A DNA stretch of 64,000 nucleotides from assembly GCA_903907925.1 (NCBI GenBank), contig CAIVQB010000092.1:122598-186597 (forward strand). The letters run 5' to 3'. The first letter of the stretch is position 1; every line of letters begins with the position of its first letter. The translations under genes were made by a program, and so were the position numbers. The notes beneath the pieces are model-generated. The model saw nothing but the letters and a program-made list of their open reading frames with translations. It was not told the DNA's origin and ran no database searches. Positions 1 through 10,158 of the stretch are shown here, piece by piece. Source of the DNA: an uncultured Verrucomicrobiota bacterium. Its GTDB lineage: Bacteria > Verrucomicrobiota > Verrucomicrobiia > Limisphaerales > UBA9464.

Positions 1-813
1 GTGCTGATGTTTCGATTCCGTTTTCTTGGGATCCGGATGCCCTGGGATGGTTTTCAACTCACGCCGCTGGGGCATGGACTCGGATTTCGCGACACTTCAG
101 GCCTGATGTGGAGTCTGGTGGCCGAGGTTGTTTACTACGGCTTATATCCCTTCCTCCGGCCCGTCGGAATGAGGATCGGCTGGTGGCGATTGGCCGGCCT
201 GGCGTTGGTTCCCGCGTTGGCATTGCTTCTGTGGCAACCACGGGCGCTGTTGTTTAACAATTTCACCCATTGGATGGCCTGGATTCTCGGACTTCCATCG
301 TGGCTCGCCGGTTGTGCATTGGCTCAGACTGTTGCGACCGAATCACCGGCAACCGCTTCAAGGGGCGGCGGACGGGTGGGGCTATGGCGCATCGCGATCC
401 TGCTCGGCGCGTGGCTGACGGCGGTCCTCAAGGAACATACCTGGTCTGAACTGCCGCAGATTGGGTATCCGTGGACACTTCAACTGTTCGCAATTCTCGT
501 GGTCGGCTGGGTGCGGGCGGAGATACTTCAAGCCGCCCGGCGTCCCGGACCCGCGTGGCTCGAATGGAACGGCCGGTGGAGCTATTCGATCTACCTGACG
601 CATATGGCGGCGCTGACGTTTTGGCTGGGTGTGGTGGGTGGACCCGACCTGCCCGGTGCGCCCTGGATTGGGGCGTTTGCCCGCATGGCCGCCATTTTTG
701 GTCTGTGTTTCCTTTTCTATCTGACGGTGGAATGGCCGAGCTGGCAGGTTGCCCGATGGGCGGGCCGCCGGCTGCGTTTGAATCGTGTCGTTGCCCCGCC
801 CCAGCCGGCCTGA
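1..813 (+). CDS. Acyltransferase 3 family membrane protein, 5'-truncated
   Basis: This is the C-terminal part of a multi-pass membrane acyltransferase of the OafA/YrhL (acyltransferase 3) type, which moves acyl groups onto sugars, lipids or polymers at the inner membrane. The visible 270 residues hold several hydrophobic segments. The motif SGLMWSLVAEVVYYGLYPFL matches the family pattern (W-S-L-x-x-E-x-x-Y-x-x-Y-P). Near the end, the WSYSIYLTHMA segment matches the conserved SYxxYLxH element. Family members are usually 350-400 residues and carry the catalytic His-Arg region near the N-terminus, which is missing here, so the gene very probably begins before the window. The acyl acceptor cannot be predicted. 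It lies about 40 bp before pheT on the same strand. Confidence 0.8.
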   Translation: MLMFRFRFLGIRMPWDGFQLTPLGHGLGFRDTSGLMWSLVAEVVYYGLYPFLRPVGMRIGWWRLAGLALVPALALLLWQPRALLFNNFTHWMAWILGLPSWLAGCALAQTVATESPATASRGGGRVGLWRIAILLGAWLTAVLKEHTWSELPQIGYPWTLQLFAILVVGWVRAEILQAARRPGPAWLEWNGRWSYSIYLTHMAALTFWLGVVGGPDLPGAPWIGAFARMAAIFGLCFLFYLTVEWPSWQVARWAGRRLRLNRVVAPPQPA

Positions 814-853
814 TCTGTTTTCCATCGCCTCCCGCCATACGCTCTAATTCGCC

Positions 854-3289
854 ATGAAAGTCACTCTGAACTGGCTCAAAAACCACGTCGACTTCGACTG
901 GTCGCCCGAAGAACTCACGGAACGTCTCACGTTGCTCGGCCTGGAGGTCGAGGGCGTGAAGCGTTTGGTGGGAGCCTTCGAAGGCATTGTCGTGGCCCAG
1001 GTACTCAGCCGGGACAAACATCCCAACGCCGACAAACTGTCGGTCTGCCGTGTCGCCGATGGGCGCGGTGAACGGCAAATCGTCTGCGGTGCGCAGAATT
1101 TCCAGCCCGGCGACAAGGTTCCCCTCATTCTGCCGGGCGCGTCGCTGCCTCCGAAGCCGGGCGACAAGGAGCCGTTCGTCATCAAGGTGGGAAAGATTCG
1201 CGGAGTGGAATCCCATGGGATGATGTGTTCACCCGCCGAACTCGGCCTTCCAGATGCCGTGGACGGATTGTTGATTCTTCCGCCGACCGCCACCGTCGGG
1301 CAACCGTTCGCCGAATTCCTGGGCCGTGCGGGAAGCGACGTGGTCTACGATCTCGAGGTCACGCCGAACCGACCGGATCTCAACAGTGTCATCGGCATTG
1401 CACGCGAAATCGCGGCGCTCACCGGCAATTCGTTGCGTCATCCGGAATTGACCGCCGATCCAGTCGCCGGCGCGGCTCCGGTGGTGGTCCGCATCGATGC
1501 TCCCGATTTGTGTCCACGCTACACGGCGCGCGTCATTCGTGGCGTCCGGGTGGGACCAAGTCCGGACTGGCTCCGGTCGATGCTCGAAAAAGTCGGCCTG
1601 CGCAGCATCAACAATGTGGTCGACGTGTCGAACTACGTCATGCTCGAGACCGGCCAACCGTTGCACACGTTCGATCTGCGTCTCATCGAACCCGCGGTCG
1701 GGGTAGGCGGGTTGCCGACGCTGGTGATCCGGCGGGCGGCCGAGGGTGAGATGTTCACCACGCTGGATGGCCGTGAACATCGACTGACGCCGGAAAACCT
1801 TCTGATCGCCGACTCGGCCAAGGGCATTGCGCTCGCCGGAGTCATGGGCGGTTTGAACACCGAGATCCGAGACAGCACGACCGATGTACTCATCGAGTCC
1901 GCCTATTTCACGCCGACCCAGATTCGACGTACCAGCAAGGCGCTGGGGCTTCGCACCGATGCCAGCTATCGGTTTGAGCGTGGTGCCGATCCCAACGCGG
2001 TGGCGACCGCCGGTCGGCGGTGCGCTGATCTGATCTTGGCGACCGCGGGCGGAATCGCGGACGGCCTGCCCGTCGATGCCTGGCCGACCGTTGCCGAGGC
2101 GAAGACGGTTGTCCTGCGCCATGAAAAGGTGGAAGCGTTGTTGGGCGTGGCGATTCCCGGAGTGGATCAAGTGGGCATGCTCACGCGCCTCGGGTTGGCG
2201 CTTCAGCCGGCTGAGGGAGACGCTCCCGGATCCTCACGGTTTTCCATTCCCTCGTGGCGCGTGGATTTAAAGCGCGAGGCGGATCTGATCGAGGAAATCG
2301 CGCGGTTGTACGGGGTCGACCGAATTCCCTCCACGCCGCCGCGGCGTGCGACCGGGGCGCATCCGTTTGACGCGGTGTACGATCAACTGGCGGAAATTCG
2401 GCGGCAATTGGCGGCGTTGGGCTTGAACGAGGCGCAGGGGCAGACGCTGATCAACGACGGCGCGGCGCGCCTGATCGGCGTCGAGCCGGTGCTGCTGGCG
2501 AATCCGTTGAGCAGCGACATGAATGCGCTGCGGCCCTCGCTGTTGCCGGGGTTGATCGACTGTTTGTCGCACAATCTGACCCGGCGCAATGGCGAGGTTC
2601 AGTTGTTCGAGATCGGTCGTGTTTTCAATCGGTCCGGCGATGCAGTCGTGGAAGGCTGGCGTCTGGCGGTGGCTCTGACCGGGGCGCGGAATCCGCTGTT
2701 CTGGGCGGGTGCTGAACGGGATGTCACCTGCGACATCAGTGATCTGAAGGGGATGGTCGAAGAAATCCTGGAAGCTTCGGGGTTGCGCGGCGTGACCTAC
2801 ACCCGGCGGACCGAGGCCACCGGGTTGTGGATTGAATCGGCGGTGGTGGCCCTGGGTGGAAAACGGGTGCTGGGCCAGTTGGGCCAGATGCAACCGGTCC
2901 TCGCCAAGCGACGCGATTTGAGGGACCCCGTTTTTCTGGCCGAGCTGGATCTCGATCTGATCCTGGCGCGCCGCAATCCCGTCAGGAGCTTCAAACCGCT
3001 GCCGCAATTCCCGTCGATCCGGCGGGATGTGGCGATGATCGTGCCCGAGGGGGTCACGCACGAGGCGGTCCTGGAGGTCGTGCGGCAGATCAAGCCGGCG
3101 AATCTGGAAAGCATCGATCCCTTCGACGTCTTCCGCGGACGACAGGTGCCCGCGGGTCAAAAGAGCCTGGCCTACGCGCTGACCTATCGGGCGGCCGATC
3201 GGACTTTACGCGAGGATGAGGTCACGCCGGTTCATTCCCGGTTGGTGGAGGGATTCCGGGGTTCGATGGGCGCCTCGATCCGGGAATGA
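854..3289 (+). CDS. pheT: Phenylalanyl-tRNA synthetase beta subunit
   Basis: This is the beta subunit of the alpha2-beta2 enzyme that charges tRNA-Phe. Its 811 residues match the usual length of about 800. The domain order is visible: an EMAP-like tRNA-binding domain (about 40-150, with the HPNADKL motif), the B3/B4 editing domain (about 210-380), the B5 domain (about 400-490, ending in the SWRVDLKREADLIEEIARLYG region), a degenerate catalytic-like core, and a C-terminal ferredoxin-like anticodon-binding domain from about residue 713. The ATG at 854 gives the standard MKVTLNWLK start. The alpha subunit gene pheS is often directly upstream, but here that place is taken by an acyltransferase gene, so pheS must be elsewhere. 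Confidence 0.97.
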   Translation: MKVTLNWLKNHVDFDWSPEELTERLTLLGLEVEGVKRLVGAFEGIVVAQVLSRDKHPNADKLSVCRVADGRGERQIVCGAQNFQPGDKVPLILPGASLPPKPGDKEPFVIKVGKIRGVESHGMMCSPAELGLPDAVDGLLILPPTATVGQPFAEFLGRAGSDVVYDLEVTPNRPDLNSVIGIAREIAALTGNSLRHPELTADPVAGAAPVVVRIDAPDLCPRYTARVIRGVRVGPSPDWLRSMLEKVGLRSINNVVDVSNYVMLETGQPLHTFDLRLIEPAVGVGGLPTLVIRRAAEGEMFTTLDGREHRLTPENLLIADSAKGIALAGVMGGLNTEIRDSTTDVLIESAYFTPTQIRRTSKALGLRTDASYRFERGADPNAVATAGRRCADLILATAGGIADGLPVDAWPTVAEAKTVVLRHEKVEALLGVAIPGVDQVGMLTRLGLALQPAEGDAPGSSRFSIPSWRVDLKREADLIEEIARLYGVDRIPSTPPRRATGAHPFDAVYDQLAEIRRQLAALGLNEAQGQTLINDGAARLIGVEPVLLANPLSSDMNALRPSLLPGLIDCLSHNLTRRNGEVQLFEIGRVFNRSGDAVVEGWRLAVALTGARNPLFWAGAERDVTCDISDLKGMVEEILEASGLRGVTYTRRTEATGLWIESAVVALGGKRVLGQLGQMQPVLAKRRDLRDPVFLAELDLDLILARRNPVRSFKPLPQFPSIRRDVAMIVPEGVTHEAVLEVVRQIKPANLESIDPFDVFRGRQVPAGQKSLAYALTYRAADRTLREDEVTPVHSRLVEGFRGSMGASIRE

Positions 3290-3413
3290 CTGCCGGCTGC
3301 GATCGCGCCCGATTCCTATTGATCCTCCGGGGCGGCGGGGTTGAGGATTTCGGCGCACGAAACTCCGCGTTGTTCCATCGCAGGATCCGAAGCGGCCGCT
3401 GAAAAAGCGGTCG

Positions 3414-6400
3414 ATGGGGTCGAGTCTCTGGTTCGTCCAGGCGCTCTGGATTTGGGGATTCGCCGTCGCCTCCATTTTTTCCGGATTGGGTCAGGCTCCC
3501 GGAGCTGCGGCCGTGGTGATCCCTCCCGGGGAACCTTTGACCGAAGCTGCCGCTATCCTGCGTTTGTCGCCGGCGGTGGCCGAACAGCAGCTTCCCGTGC
3601 GTCTGACCGGTGTTCTGACCTTCTTCGACGAACGGGAGGAGATCGCCTTTGTTCAGGACGGCACGGGCGGTGTGTTTTTTGTGCCAGGCCCGACCGCCGC
3701 GGGCGTGACGCCCCCCCATGCCGGTGACCAGGTGGAGGTGGCTGGATTTACCGATCCCGGCAAATATGCGCCGGAAGTGGCGGGCGGCAAGTCGGGTGGG
3801 TCGGCGACGGTCCGGGTGTTGGGGAAGGGGACCTGGCCCGTTCCTGAACGCTTCGAATTGGCGGATCTTCTCGATGGTCGGTTCGACAGCCGATGGATCA
3901 CCGTGTGGGGCATCCTCCGCCGGATCACGTCGGCACCGATCGGACGGGATCGCGCGCCGACCCTGGTGATTCAACAGGGAGGTGTCCGGACCCTGGTGCT
4001 GCTGCCGACCGGTCTGGATGTGGGGCAATTGGAGCCCCTGGTGGATTCCCGGGTCGAATTGAGCGCCGTCTGCGCGTCGGATTTCAATGACCGCCGGCAG
4101 TTGATCGGGGTGCGACTCTTCTGTCCGGGATTGGATCAGTTGCGGGTCATCAAAGCCCCTCCGATGAATGCCGCGGCGCTTCCAGTTCGGCCGCTGAGCT
4201 CGCTGTTGAGTTTTGGCGCTCCGGGCGCGGTGGGGCATCGGGTCCGGGTCGCCGGCACGGTGTTGGGTTCCGGTCCAAACGGTGCGGTCTTCCTCTGGGA
4301 TGGCGAAAGCGGCGTCAAGGTCCAGCCCGCCACCGAGGCACCGTTGCAGCCCGGGGATTGGGTCGAGTGCCTCGGGTTTCCGGCGCTGGAGCCGTTCAGT
4401 CCTGTGCTGCTCGATGCGACGCTGAAAAAGATGGGGACGCGGCCGCTGCCCATGCCGCTCCGGATCTCTTCCCCGACGAACGACAACGAACAACTCGAAT
4501 CCACCCTGGTGACGGTTGAAGGAGTTCTCGAACAGCAGTCGGTGGGTCCCCAGGGACATACCCTAGCCCTCCGATGGGGACAGAATGCGTTGTTCGCCAT
4601 CCTGCCTTTGCAGACCAATGACCCGGTTCTGGCGGCCATTCCGGCGCAATCCGTCGTGGCCGTGACCGGAGTCATGAGCCTCATTCCGGACGAATCGGAC
4701 CGCCAGCGTTCGTTTCATCTCTGGCTGCGTTCGTCAGCGGATGTCCACGTGACCCGTCCGGCGCCGTGGTGGACCCCGAATCGCCTGCGGTGGAGTGCCG
4801 CCTGGCTGGGCATCGTGCTCGTCGGTGTTTCGTTGTTCGGGGTCCAGTTGGCCCGGAGGACCCGGGCGCTCGAGGCGGAGATCAGTGAACGGCAACGGGT
4901 GGAGCGGGAATTGCACGAGGCGCGGGTGCGACTGGAGGCGCAGGCGGTACAACGCGAAGTCCGGCTCTCGTCCGAAAGCGGGGAACGCCTGCGGATCGAA
5001 CAGGAGTTGCGGCATCGCGAGACGCTGGTACAGGAAGTCATCGAAGCCCTGCCCGACATCGTGGTCGTCCGCGATGCCATGGGCCGGGTCGTGCTTTCGA
5101 ACGCCGCGGCCTCACAGTTTCTTGGAATCCATCCCACTCGCTGGACCGGTCCGCAGGAGCCGTTGATCCCCGACGCCGCGGTGGCATCGGCGGAGCTGAC
5201 CGCCGGGGACCGGTCGGTGCTCGATTCCGGAACGGACGTCGCGGCACCCCCGGAACAGTGGCTGGCCCGGGACGGTTCCATCCGCTGGTTTGAAGTGATG
5301 AAACGACGGGTGATCCGGCCCGACGGAACACGATTCCTGCTCATGGTCGCCACCGAGGTGACCGCGCGGAAGCAGGCGGAGGAGGAACAACGGCGCGCCC
5401 GCGAAAGCGCCGACGCGGCGAACCGCGCCAAGGGCGATTTCCTGGCCCGGATGAGCCATGAAATCCGGACGCCGATGAACGGGGTGATCGGCATGGTCAA
5501 TCTGCTGCTGGGAACACCGCTGGCTGCCGAGCAGCGTGACTTCGCCGAGACGGCGTTGCGGAGCGCGGAGGGCCTGTTGGCGATCATCAACGACATTCTC
5601 GATTTCTCGAAAATCGAGGCCGGAAAACTCACAATGGAGAAGGTCGATTTCGACCTGAGGATGATGCTGGAAGAGTCCCTCGACCTCGTCGCCGAGCGGG
5701 CCCAGTCGAAGGGATTGGAATTGTTGCTGTCGATGCAGCCCCACGTTCCCGGCCGAGTGACCGGTGATCCGGGACGCCTCCGTCAGGTCGTGTTGAACCT
5801 GGTCGGCAACGCCGTCAAATTCACCCAACGCGGCGGTGTGGTGATTGACGTGACCTGCGATCCGGTCAAGGGGACGGAGGCGCGATTCCGCATCGCGGTC
5901 GAAGACACCGGATGCGGCATCGATCCCGCCCACCTTCAGCGCCTGTTTCAGCCGTTCGAGCAGGCGGATGGATCGGTTTCCCGCAGCTCGGGCACCGGCC
6001 TGGGCCTGGTCATCTCCAAGCATCTGGTCGAGTTGATGGGTGGCGAAATGGGGGTCCACAGCGAACCCGGACGGGGGACGCGTTTCTGGTTCAACATCCC
6101 GCTGCATCTGCCCAACGGAGACCGGGGTGGTCTGACCGTCGACCCACGGCTGGCTGGGATTCGGGTCGCGGTGGTGGCGTCTGGAAATCGATTCAAGAAG
6201 GTCCTTTCGGATCTCCTCCTGGCGTCGGGAGTGGCGGAGGCCGGCAGCTTTTCCGATGGCGTCTCGGCGTTGAACCATCTTCGGGAACAGGCGGCGCTGG
6301 GGGTGCCGATCCAGGTCCTCCTGCTGGAGGATCAGCCGGGGGCCATGCGGGCGGTGGAATTGATCCGGTTGATCCGCGCCGACGGGATGTTGGCCGAAAC

Positions 6401-7379
6401 TCGCATCGTTCAAATCCTGCCCCTGGCCCATTCCGCCTCGGCCTCGACTCTGAACGCACGTGGTGGCGATGGGTTCCTGTTCAAACCGGTCAAGGCCGCG
6501 TTGTTGTCCGACCGGATCGCCGAGGCGCTGACGACGGGCGGGTCATCACTTTCAACTTCAGTAACCCCGGAGGCACCGGCATCCGCGGAAGCCAGTGTTG
6601 CACCGGAAGGCCTGACGCCATTGCCGGTCGCGCTTCGAGTCCTGATTGCCGAGGACAATCCGACCAATCAGAAACTGGCGGTCTATGTCCTCAAGAAACT
6701 GGGATGCGAATCGGTCGTCGCGGGTAACGGCGTCGAAGCGCTGGCGGCCCTCGCCGGCGGTCACTTTGATGTGATCCTGATGGATTGTCAGATGCCGGAA
6801 ATGGATGGGTTCGAAGCCACGCGCCGGATTCGCCGGGAAGCGGGTGCCGCGTCGGGGATCCCGATCATCGCGGTCACCGCCGCCGCCATGATCGGCGACC
6901 GGGACCGCTGCCTCGCGTCGGGCATGAACGACTATCTTACCAAGCCGTTGAGGTCCCAGGATCTCCGTGCCGCCCTGCTCCGAAACCTTCCCGAGCACCT
7001 GCGCACAGGGGTGGCAGTGAAGGAAGGGGAGGATCACCTCGACCGGTCGGCGCGTGAGGAATTGATCGCTGACGATGAAGTGGGCGGAAAGGCGTTGTAC
7101 TCGGAACTGGCCGCGATCTTTCTCAATTCAGTGCCCCACCTGGTCCGCCAGTTGGGCGACGCGGCGGGGGCGCGCGATTTGGAGTCCATCCGAACCACGG
7201 CGCACACCCTCAAGGGCAGTTGCTCCGCGATGGGAGCACGCCGGCTGGGCAGCCTGACCCGTTCGCTCGAACTGGCGGCTCATCACGGCGAAACCGACCA
7301 AGCCATCCGCCTCATCAACGACGTTTCCAAGGAGTACGAAACGGTCGCGACGCTGTTGCGGAACGAAATCGGCGCGTAG
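3414..7379 (+). CDS. Hybrid sensor histidine kinase with two receivers and HPt
   Basis: A 1321-residue membrane phosphorelay protein. It has an N-terminal signal or anchor segment (about 5-30), a long periplasmic region of beta-rich units (about 35-455) and a transmembrane helix (about 462-482). A coiled coil, a PAS domain (about 540-650) and a HisKA domain (FLARMSHEIRTPMNG, His682) follow, then an HATPase domain with NTGCGI-like and GTGLGL boxes. Two receivers come next. The first (about 910-1040) is degenerate: it lacks the N-terminal acidic pair and has LLLEDQPG at the phospho-acceptor site. The second (from about 1080) is canonical, with EDNPTNQ, Asp1124 in LMDCQMPEMDG, and a later Lys. 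A C-terminal HPt domain carries HTLKGS (His1264). No response regulator gene is adjacent, so the output partner is unknown. The start is the ATG that opens the hydrophobic N-terminus. Confidence 0.93.
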   Translation: MGSSLWFVQALWIWGFAVASIFSGLGQAPGAAAVVIPPGEPLTEAAAILRLSPAVAEQQLPVRLTGVLTFFDEREEIAFVQDGTGGVFFVPGPTAAGVTPPHAGDQVEVAGFTDPGKYAPEVAGGKSGGSATVRVLGKGTWPVPERFELADLLDGRFDSRWITVWGILRRITSAPIGRDRAPTLVIQQGGVRTLVLLPTGLDVGQLEPLVDSRVELSAVCASDFNDRRQLIGVRLFCPGLDQLRVIKAPPMNAAALPVRPLSSLLSFGAPGAVGHRVRVAGTVLGSGPNGAVFLWDGESGVKVQPATEAPLQPGDWVECLGFPALEPFSPVLLDATLKKMGTRPLPMPLRISSPTNDNEQLESTLVTVEGVLEQQSVGPQGHTLALRWGQNALFAILPLQTNDPVLAAIPAQSVVAVTGVMSLIPDESDRQRSFHLWLRSSADVHVTRPAPWWTPNRLRWSAAWLGIVLVGVSLFGVQLARRTRALEAEISERQRVERELHEARVRLEAQAVQREVRLSSESGERLRIEQELRHRETLVQEVIEALPDIVVVRDAMGRVVLSNAAASQFLGIHPTRWTGPQEPLIPDAAVASAELTAGDRSVLDSGTDVAAPPEQWLARDGSIRWFEVMKRRVIRPDGTRFLLMVATEVTARKQAEEEQRRARESADAANRAKGDFLARMSHEIRTPMNGVIGMVNLLLGTPLAAEQRDFAETALRSAEGLLAIINDILDFSKIEAGKLTMEKVDFDLRMMLEESLDLVAERAQSKGLELLLSMQPHVPGRVTGDPGRLRQVVLNLVGNAVKFTQRGGVVIDVTCDPVKGTEARFRIAVEDTGCGIDPAHLQRLFQPFEQADGSVSRSSGTGLGLVISKHLVELMGGEMGVHSEPGRGTRFWFNIPLHLPNGDRGGLTVDPRLAGIRVAVVASGNRFKKVLSDLLLASGVAEAGSFSDGVSALNHLREQAALGVPIQVLLLEDQPGAMRAVELIRLIRADGMLAETRIVQILPLAHSASASTLNARGGDGFLFKPVKAALLSDRIAEALTTGGSSLSTSVTPEAPASAEASVAPEGLTPLPVALRVLIAEDNPTNQKLAVYVLKKLGCESVVAGNGVEALAALAGGHFDVILMDCQMPEMDGFEATRRIRREAGAASGIPIIAVTAAAMIGDRDRCLASGMNDYLTKPLRSQDLRAALLRNLPEHLRTGVAVKEGEDHLDRSAREELIADDEVGGKALYSELAAIFLNSVPHLVRQLGDAAGARDLESIRTTAHTLKGSCSAMGARRLGSLTRSLELAAHHGETDQAIRLINDVSKEYETVATLLRNEIGA

Positions 7380-7461
7380 GTGAACCCGGTTTTCCCGAAC
7401 TCGGTTTCGAATCCGGACCGGGGGACGTCCACCGGTCCGCGGTGTTTCAAGCCGGCTCCGG

Positions 7462-7572
7462 TCAATGGCCCGAGGGCGGATTCCGATCGCTGGCCAGCCA
7501 GACGTGAATGACCGAGAGATAGGTCAGGACCAGCGCGACGGCGAAACCGAAGATGAGGAGGTTTGCGAACAT
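7462..7572 (-). CDS. Possible 36-residue single-span membrane peptide
   Basis: A short frame on the minus strand encodes 36 residues starting MFANLLIFGFAVALVLTYLS. It forms one well-defined hydrophobic helix followed by a short polar tail (ASDRNPPSGH). The helix followed by charged residues resembles known small membrane proteins, but no family is recognised and there is no strong Shine-Dalgarno sequence. It lies between the end of the hybrid kinase gene and the DUF6797 gene, with about 170 bp on its 5' side. It may be a chance frame. Confidence 0.35.
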   Translation of the reverse strand: MFANLLIFGFAVALVLTYLSVIHVWLASDRNPPSGH

Positions 7573-7743
7573 GGTGCGAGAGGTTGGAGTGAACCGACGC
7601 GGTCCCTGACCTCCACCCACCCTGGGTGGTGCCCGAACCGCACCTTTGTCGTACTCCCGCTCCCGTCGCTGTGCTTCCCCCGCGTTGGCGGGAATTCACC
7701 CAAAATTGTCACCGCGCGGACCGCGTTGCCACCGGCCCGGGGA

Positions 7744-10095
7744 CTATTCGAGGCGATGCACGGTGCCGTAGTATTCCACCGGCAGCGCATCACCCGTCGA
7801 GGTGGTCAAAGTGGCGCGTACCATCAACTGCATCGCCGGCTTCAATTCCCCGACCTCGAGGTCGACCGAGCGTCCGTCGCGTCCGAGGGTGCTCTTTTCG
7901 ATTCGGAGTACGTCGCCCTTGAGCTCGCCCTTTTTTCCCGTCGTTCGTCCGGGTTCGATGACCGAATACAAATTCGAACCGTACGATTCGCTCCAGCGAT
8001 AGTTCCATTCTTGGATATCAAAACTGTCGGTCGCGTTGGCGGTCGCGGCTGCGAGAGGGGTGTTGAATTCGAGACGGAGATGGCCGCGCGATGCATGGAC
8101 CGCCGTTAGTCCGGGCATCGGTTTGCCGGTGGGGCGGACGCGATGCAGTGCCCCGTCCCGGACCGCCGTGGTTTGCCAGCCCTTGAATCCGGCCACCCAG
8201 AGGGATCCGTCCTGCGGATGAATCCGGCCCCGCATGGCGGACGAATCGAATCGCCACGGCAATGGCACGACCCCGCCCTGAACCACGCCGCCGACGGTTT
8301 CGCGCAGAACCACAAACGCCCGGCATTTGCCGTAGCTCAAATGGATCAACGCTCCCGAAAGCGGTCCGAACCGGCTGTCGGCCCACACCTGTCCACCGGA
8401 GGAATTATCGATGGCGAACGGCAGCCAGCACAACGGCGGGTCGCTGGCGACCGGTGGTATCGCGCGGTGATCGAGCCCCATCGCCCCGTAGAATCCGCCC
8501 GGCTTCACCCAGTTGAGACGGCAGACGGGCGTCCAGATGCCCTCGTTGTCGCTGCAGGTGACTTGTCCATCCGGCCCGACCGCGGAGCCATTCGGTGCCC
8601 GCAACCCGGTCGCGTATCGTTCCAAACGCCGTCCGTCAGCACTGACCTTCAACACCGATCCATTGTGAGCGCCAATCGGATCCCAGTATTCCGTTCCCAG
8701 CAGCGGGCCGCCCTTGGTGAAATAAAAATTCCCTACGGCGTCGGCGTGAAGATCGAGTGCGAATTCGTGGAAGTTGGGAGTGATGCTGACGTCGTTGTTA
8801 AAGCATTCGTAACGGTCCGCTTCGCCATCACCATCGAGATCCAGAAGCCGGGTGATCTGGTCGCGACCCAGTACGTGGATCTGATCGTGGACGATCTTGA
8901 GTCCGAGGGGCTGGAACAGGCCGGCGGCAAATCGCCTCCACTGGATCCGGCTCAAATCCCCGCGCAATCCGGATGCGATCCAGACGTCGCCACTCCAGGT
9001 GCAGACGGCGCAACGGTCACCGTCGGCAAAGAAATCGAAACCGCCCGGCCGCATCCATGCCTTCCACGGATTTTCGTCCGGCAATGGAATGGAATCCACT
9101 GCATACGCGCCGTCGGTGGTTCCCAGTTTCCCGGAGGTTTCGATCACCTCCGGCCAGCGCGCGGGGCGGTGGGGCGCCGATTTGCCGTTCGATCGAACCG
9201 GAACTTCTTCGGTTGCCAGGGTCAGGATTTCCACGTCGTGCGACGTGGGTCCAAGGTCGCCGGCGGTGACCCGCGGTTCGAACTGCTTCGGCGTGGCGCG
9301 GGAGACCCACAATCGGGTGGTGACGGACTTTGACGCGGCGGGAAGGTGCAGCACCAGCCGGCTTCCGTTGAGGATTTCCCATCGTGCGCCGGCGGGCAGG
9401 GGATCCATCGCGGCGGTTAGCGGTCCGAACGGCATGACCTGTCCTCCGGCGGCCGGCGGCACGCCCACCGAGGCGTGCTGATTCCGCAGTTCCAGGCGCA
9501 ATTCCGACGCCAGCAGCGAGATCGGTTGGGCGTGAGGTTCAATCGTGAGAGTTCGGGAAAAGGCTTCGGCACCGTCCACCGTCGTCCAGCCGGGAAGTTC
9601 ATGCACCGTCGTGGTTCCGACGGTGTAGTGCAGGACCACGGCATCGCCGACGCGATCGAGTCCGCGATAATGGGCGCGATCAGCGGACAGCGGAATGTAA
9701 GGCTCGGTGCGGAGATCCCGCCAGTCACCGTCGGCAGTGGCCCCGGGACCATGCGACGTGCCGAACAGCATTGTTCCCACCGCGGCGGGTCGGCTGCGTT
9801 CAGGTGGACGATGGGTTCCATCGAACGGGGTCCCCATCAACTTCAATCCTTCTCCGCTCCACGCCGCCGCCCAACGGAGTTCACCGGTGTCGAAACAAGC
9901 CCACGCGCGGTCGCCCAACCGCACCGTCAGGCCCTTTAGCACGATCCCGTTGAGGTCTTCGCCGTTCGCCGCCCAGGGAAGCGTGACCGAACTCGCGATC
10001 ACACTTCCGTAGTCCATCTGTTCCCAGCGTCCCGGCGTGGCCGCGACGGCGGTAAGCACTGGAATCCATGCGAGGAATCGAAGAGGGAAACGCAT
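7744..10095 (-). CDS. Secreted DUF6797-type beta-propeller protein
   Basis: A 783-residue exported protein with a signal peptide (about 1-20, MRFPLRFLAWIPVLTAVAA). The N-terminal half (about 22-300) resembles the DUF6797 domain common in Verrucomicrobia and Planctomycetes, with the YGSVIASS, ACFDTGELR and AHYRGL elements. The second half (about 320-690) looks like a six-bladed propeller of the sorbosone-dehydrogenase/PVC type, with GGFDFFADGDRCAVCTWSGDVW and the LDLDGDGEADRYE calcium-loop-like motif. In related proteins a cytochrome c domain with CxxCH is often attached, but none is present here. The substrate is unknown; a role in sugar or glycoside metabolism is often supposed for such propellers but cannot be shown. 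Its neighbour upstream on the same strand is the Rrf2 regulator, separated by 205 bp containing a palindrome. Confidence 0.72.
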   Translation of the reverse strand: MRFPLRFLAWIPVLTAVAATPGRWEQMDYGSVIASSVTLPWAANGEDLNGIVLKGLTVRLGDRAWACFDTGELRWAAAWSGEGLKLMGTPFDGTHRPPERSRPAAVGTMLFGTSHGPGATADGDWRDLRTEPYIPLSADRAHYRGLDRVGDAVVLHYTVGTTTVHELPGWTTVDGAEAFSRTLTIEPHAQPISLLASELRLELRNQHASVGVPPAAGGQVMPFGPLTAAMDPLPAGARWEILNGSRLVLHLPAASKSVTTRLWVSRATPKQFEPRVTAGDLGPTSHDVEILTLATEEVPVRSNGKSAPHRPARWPEVIETSGKLGTTDGAYAVDSIPLPDENPWKAWMRPGGFDFFADGDRCAVCTWSGDVWIASGLRGDLSRIQWRRFAAGLFQPLGLKIVHDQIHVLGRDQITRLLDLDGDGEADRYECFNNDVSITPNFHEFALDLHADAVGNFYFTKGGPLLGTEYWDPIGAHNGSVLKVSADGRRLERYATGLRAPNGSAVGPDGQVTCSDNEGIWTPVCRLNWVKPGGFYGAMGLDHRAIPPVASDPPLCWLPFAIDNSSGGQVWADSRFGPLSGALIHLSYGKCRAFVVLRETVGGVVQGGVVPLPWRFDSSAMRGRIHPQDGSLWVAGFKGWQTTAVRDGALHRVRPTGKPMPGLTAVHASRGHLRLEFNTPLAAATANATDSFDIQEWNYRWSESYGSNLYSVIEPGRTTGKKGELKGDVLRIEKSTLGRDGRSVDLEVGELKPAMQLMVRATLTTSTGDALPVEYYGTVHRLE

Positions 10096-10158
10096 GGGCG
10101 CGTTGTACCAGTCGAGTCCCCCCCGGCCAAGCCCGCGCCGATCTCACCGTCCTTTTCC

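Noticed and set aside
8143..9333. Plus-strand open frame of about 396 codons inside the DUF6797 gene
   Set aside because: It is a shadow. The minus-strand gene has a signal peptide and family motifs over the whole stretch.
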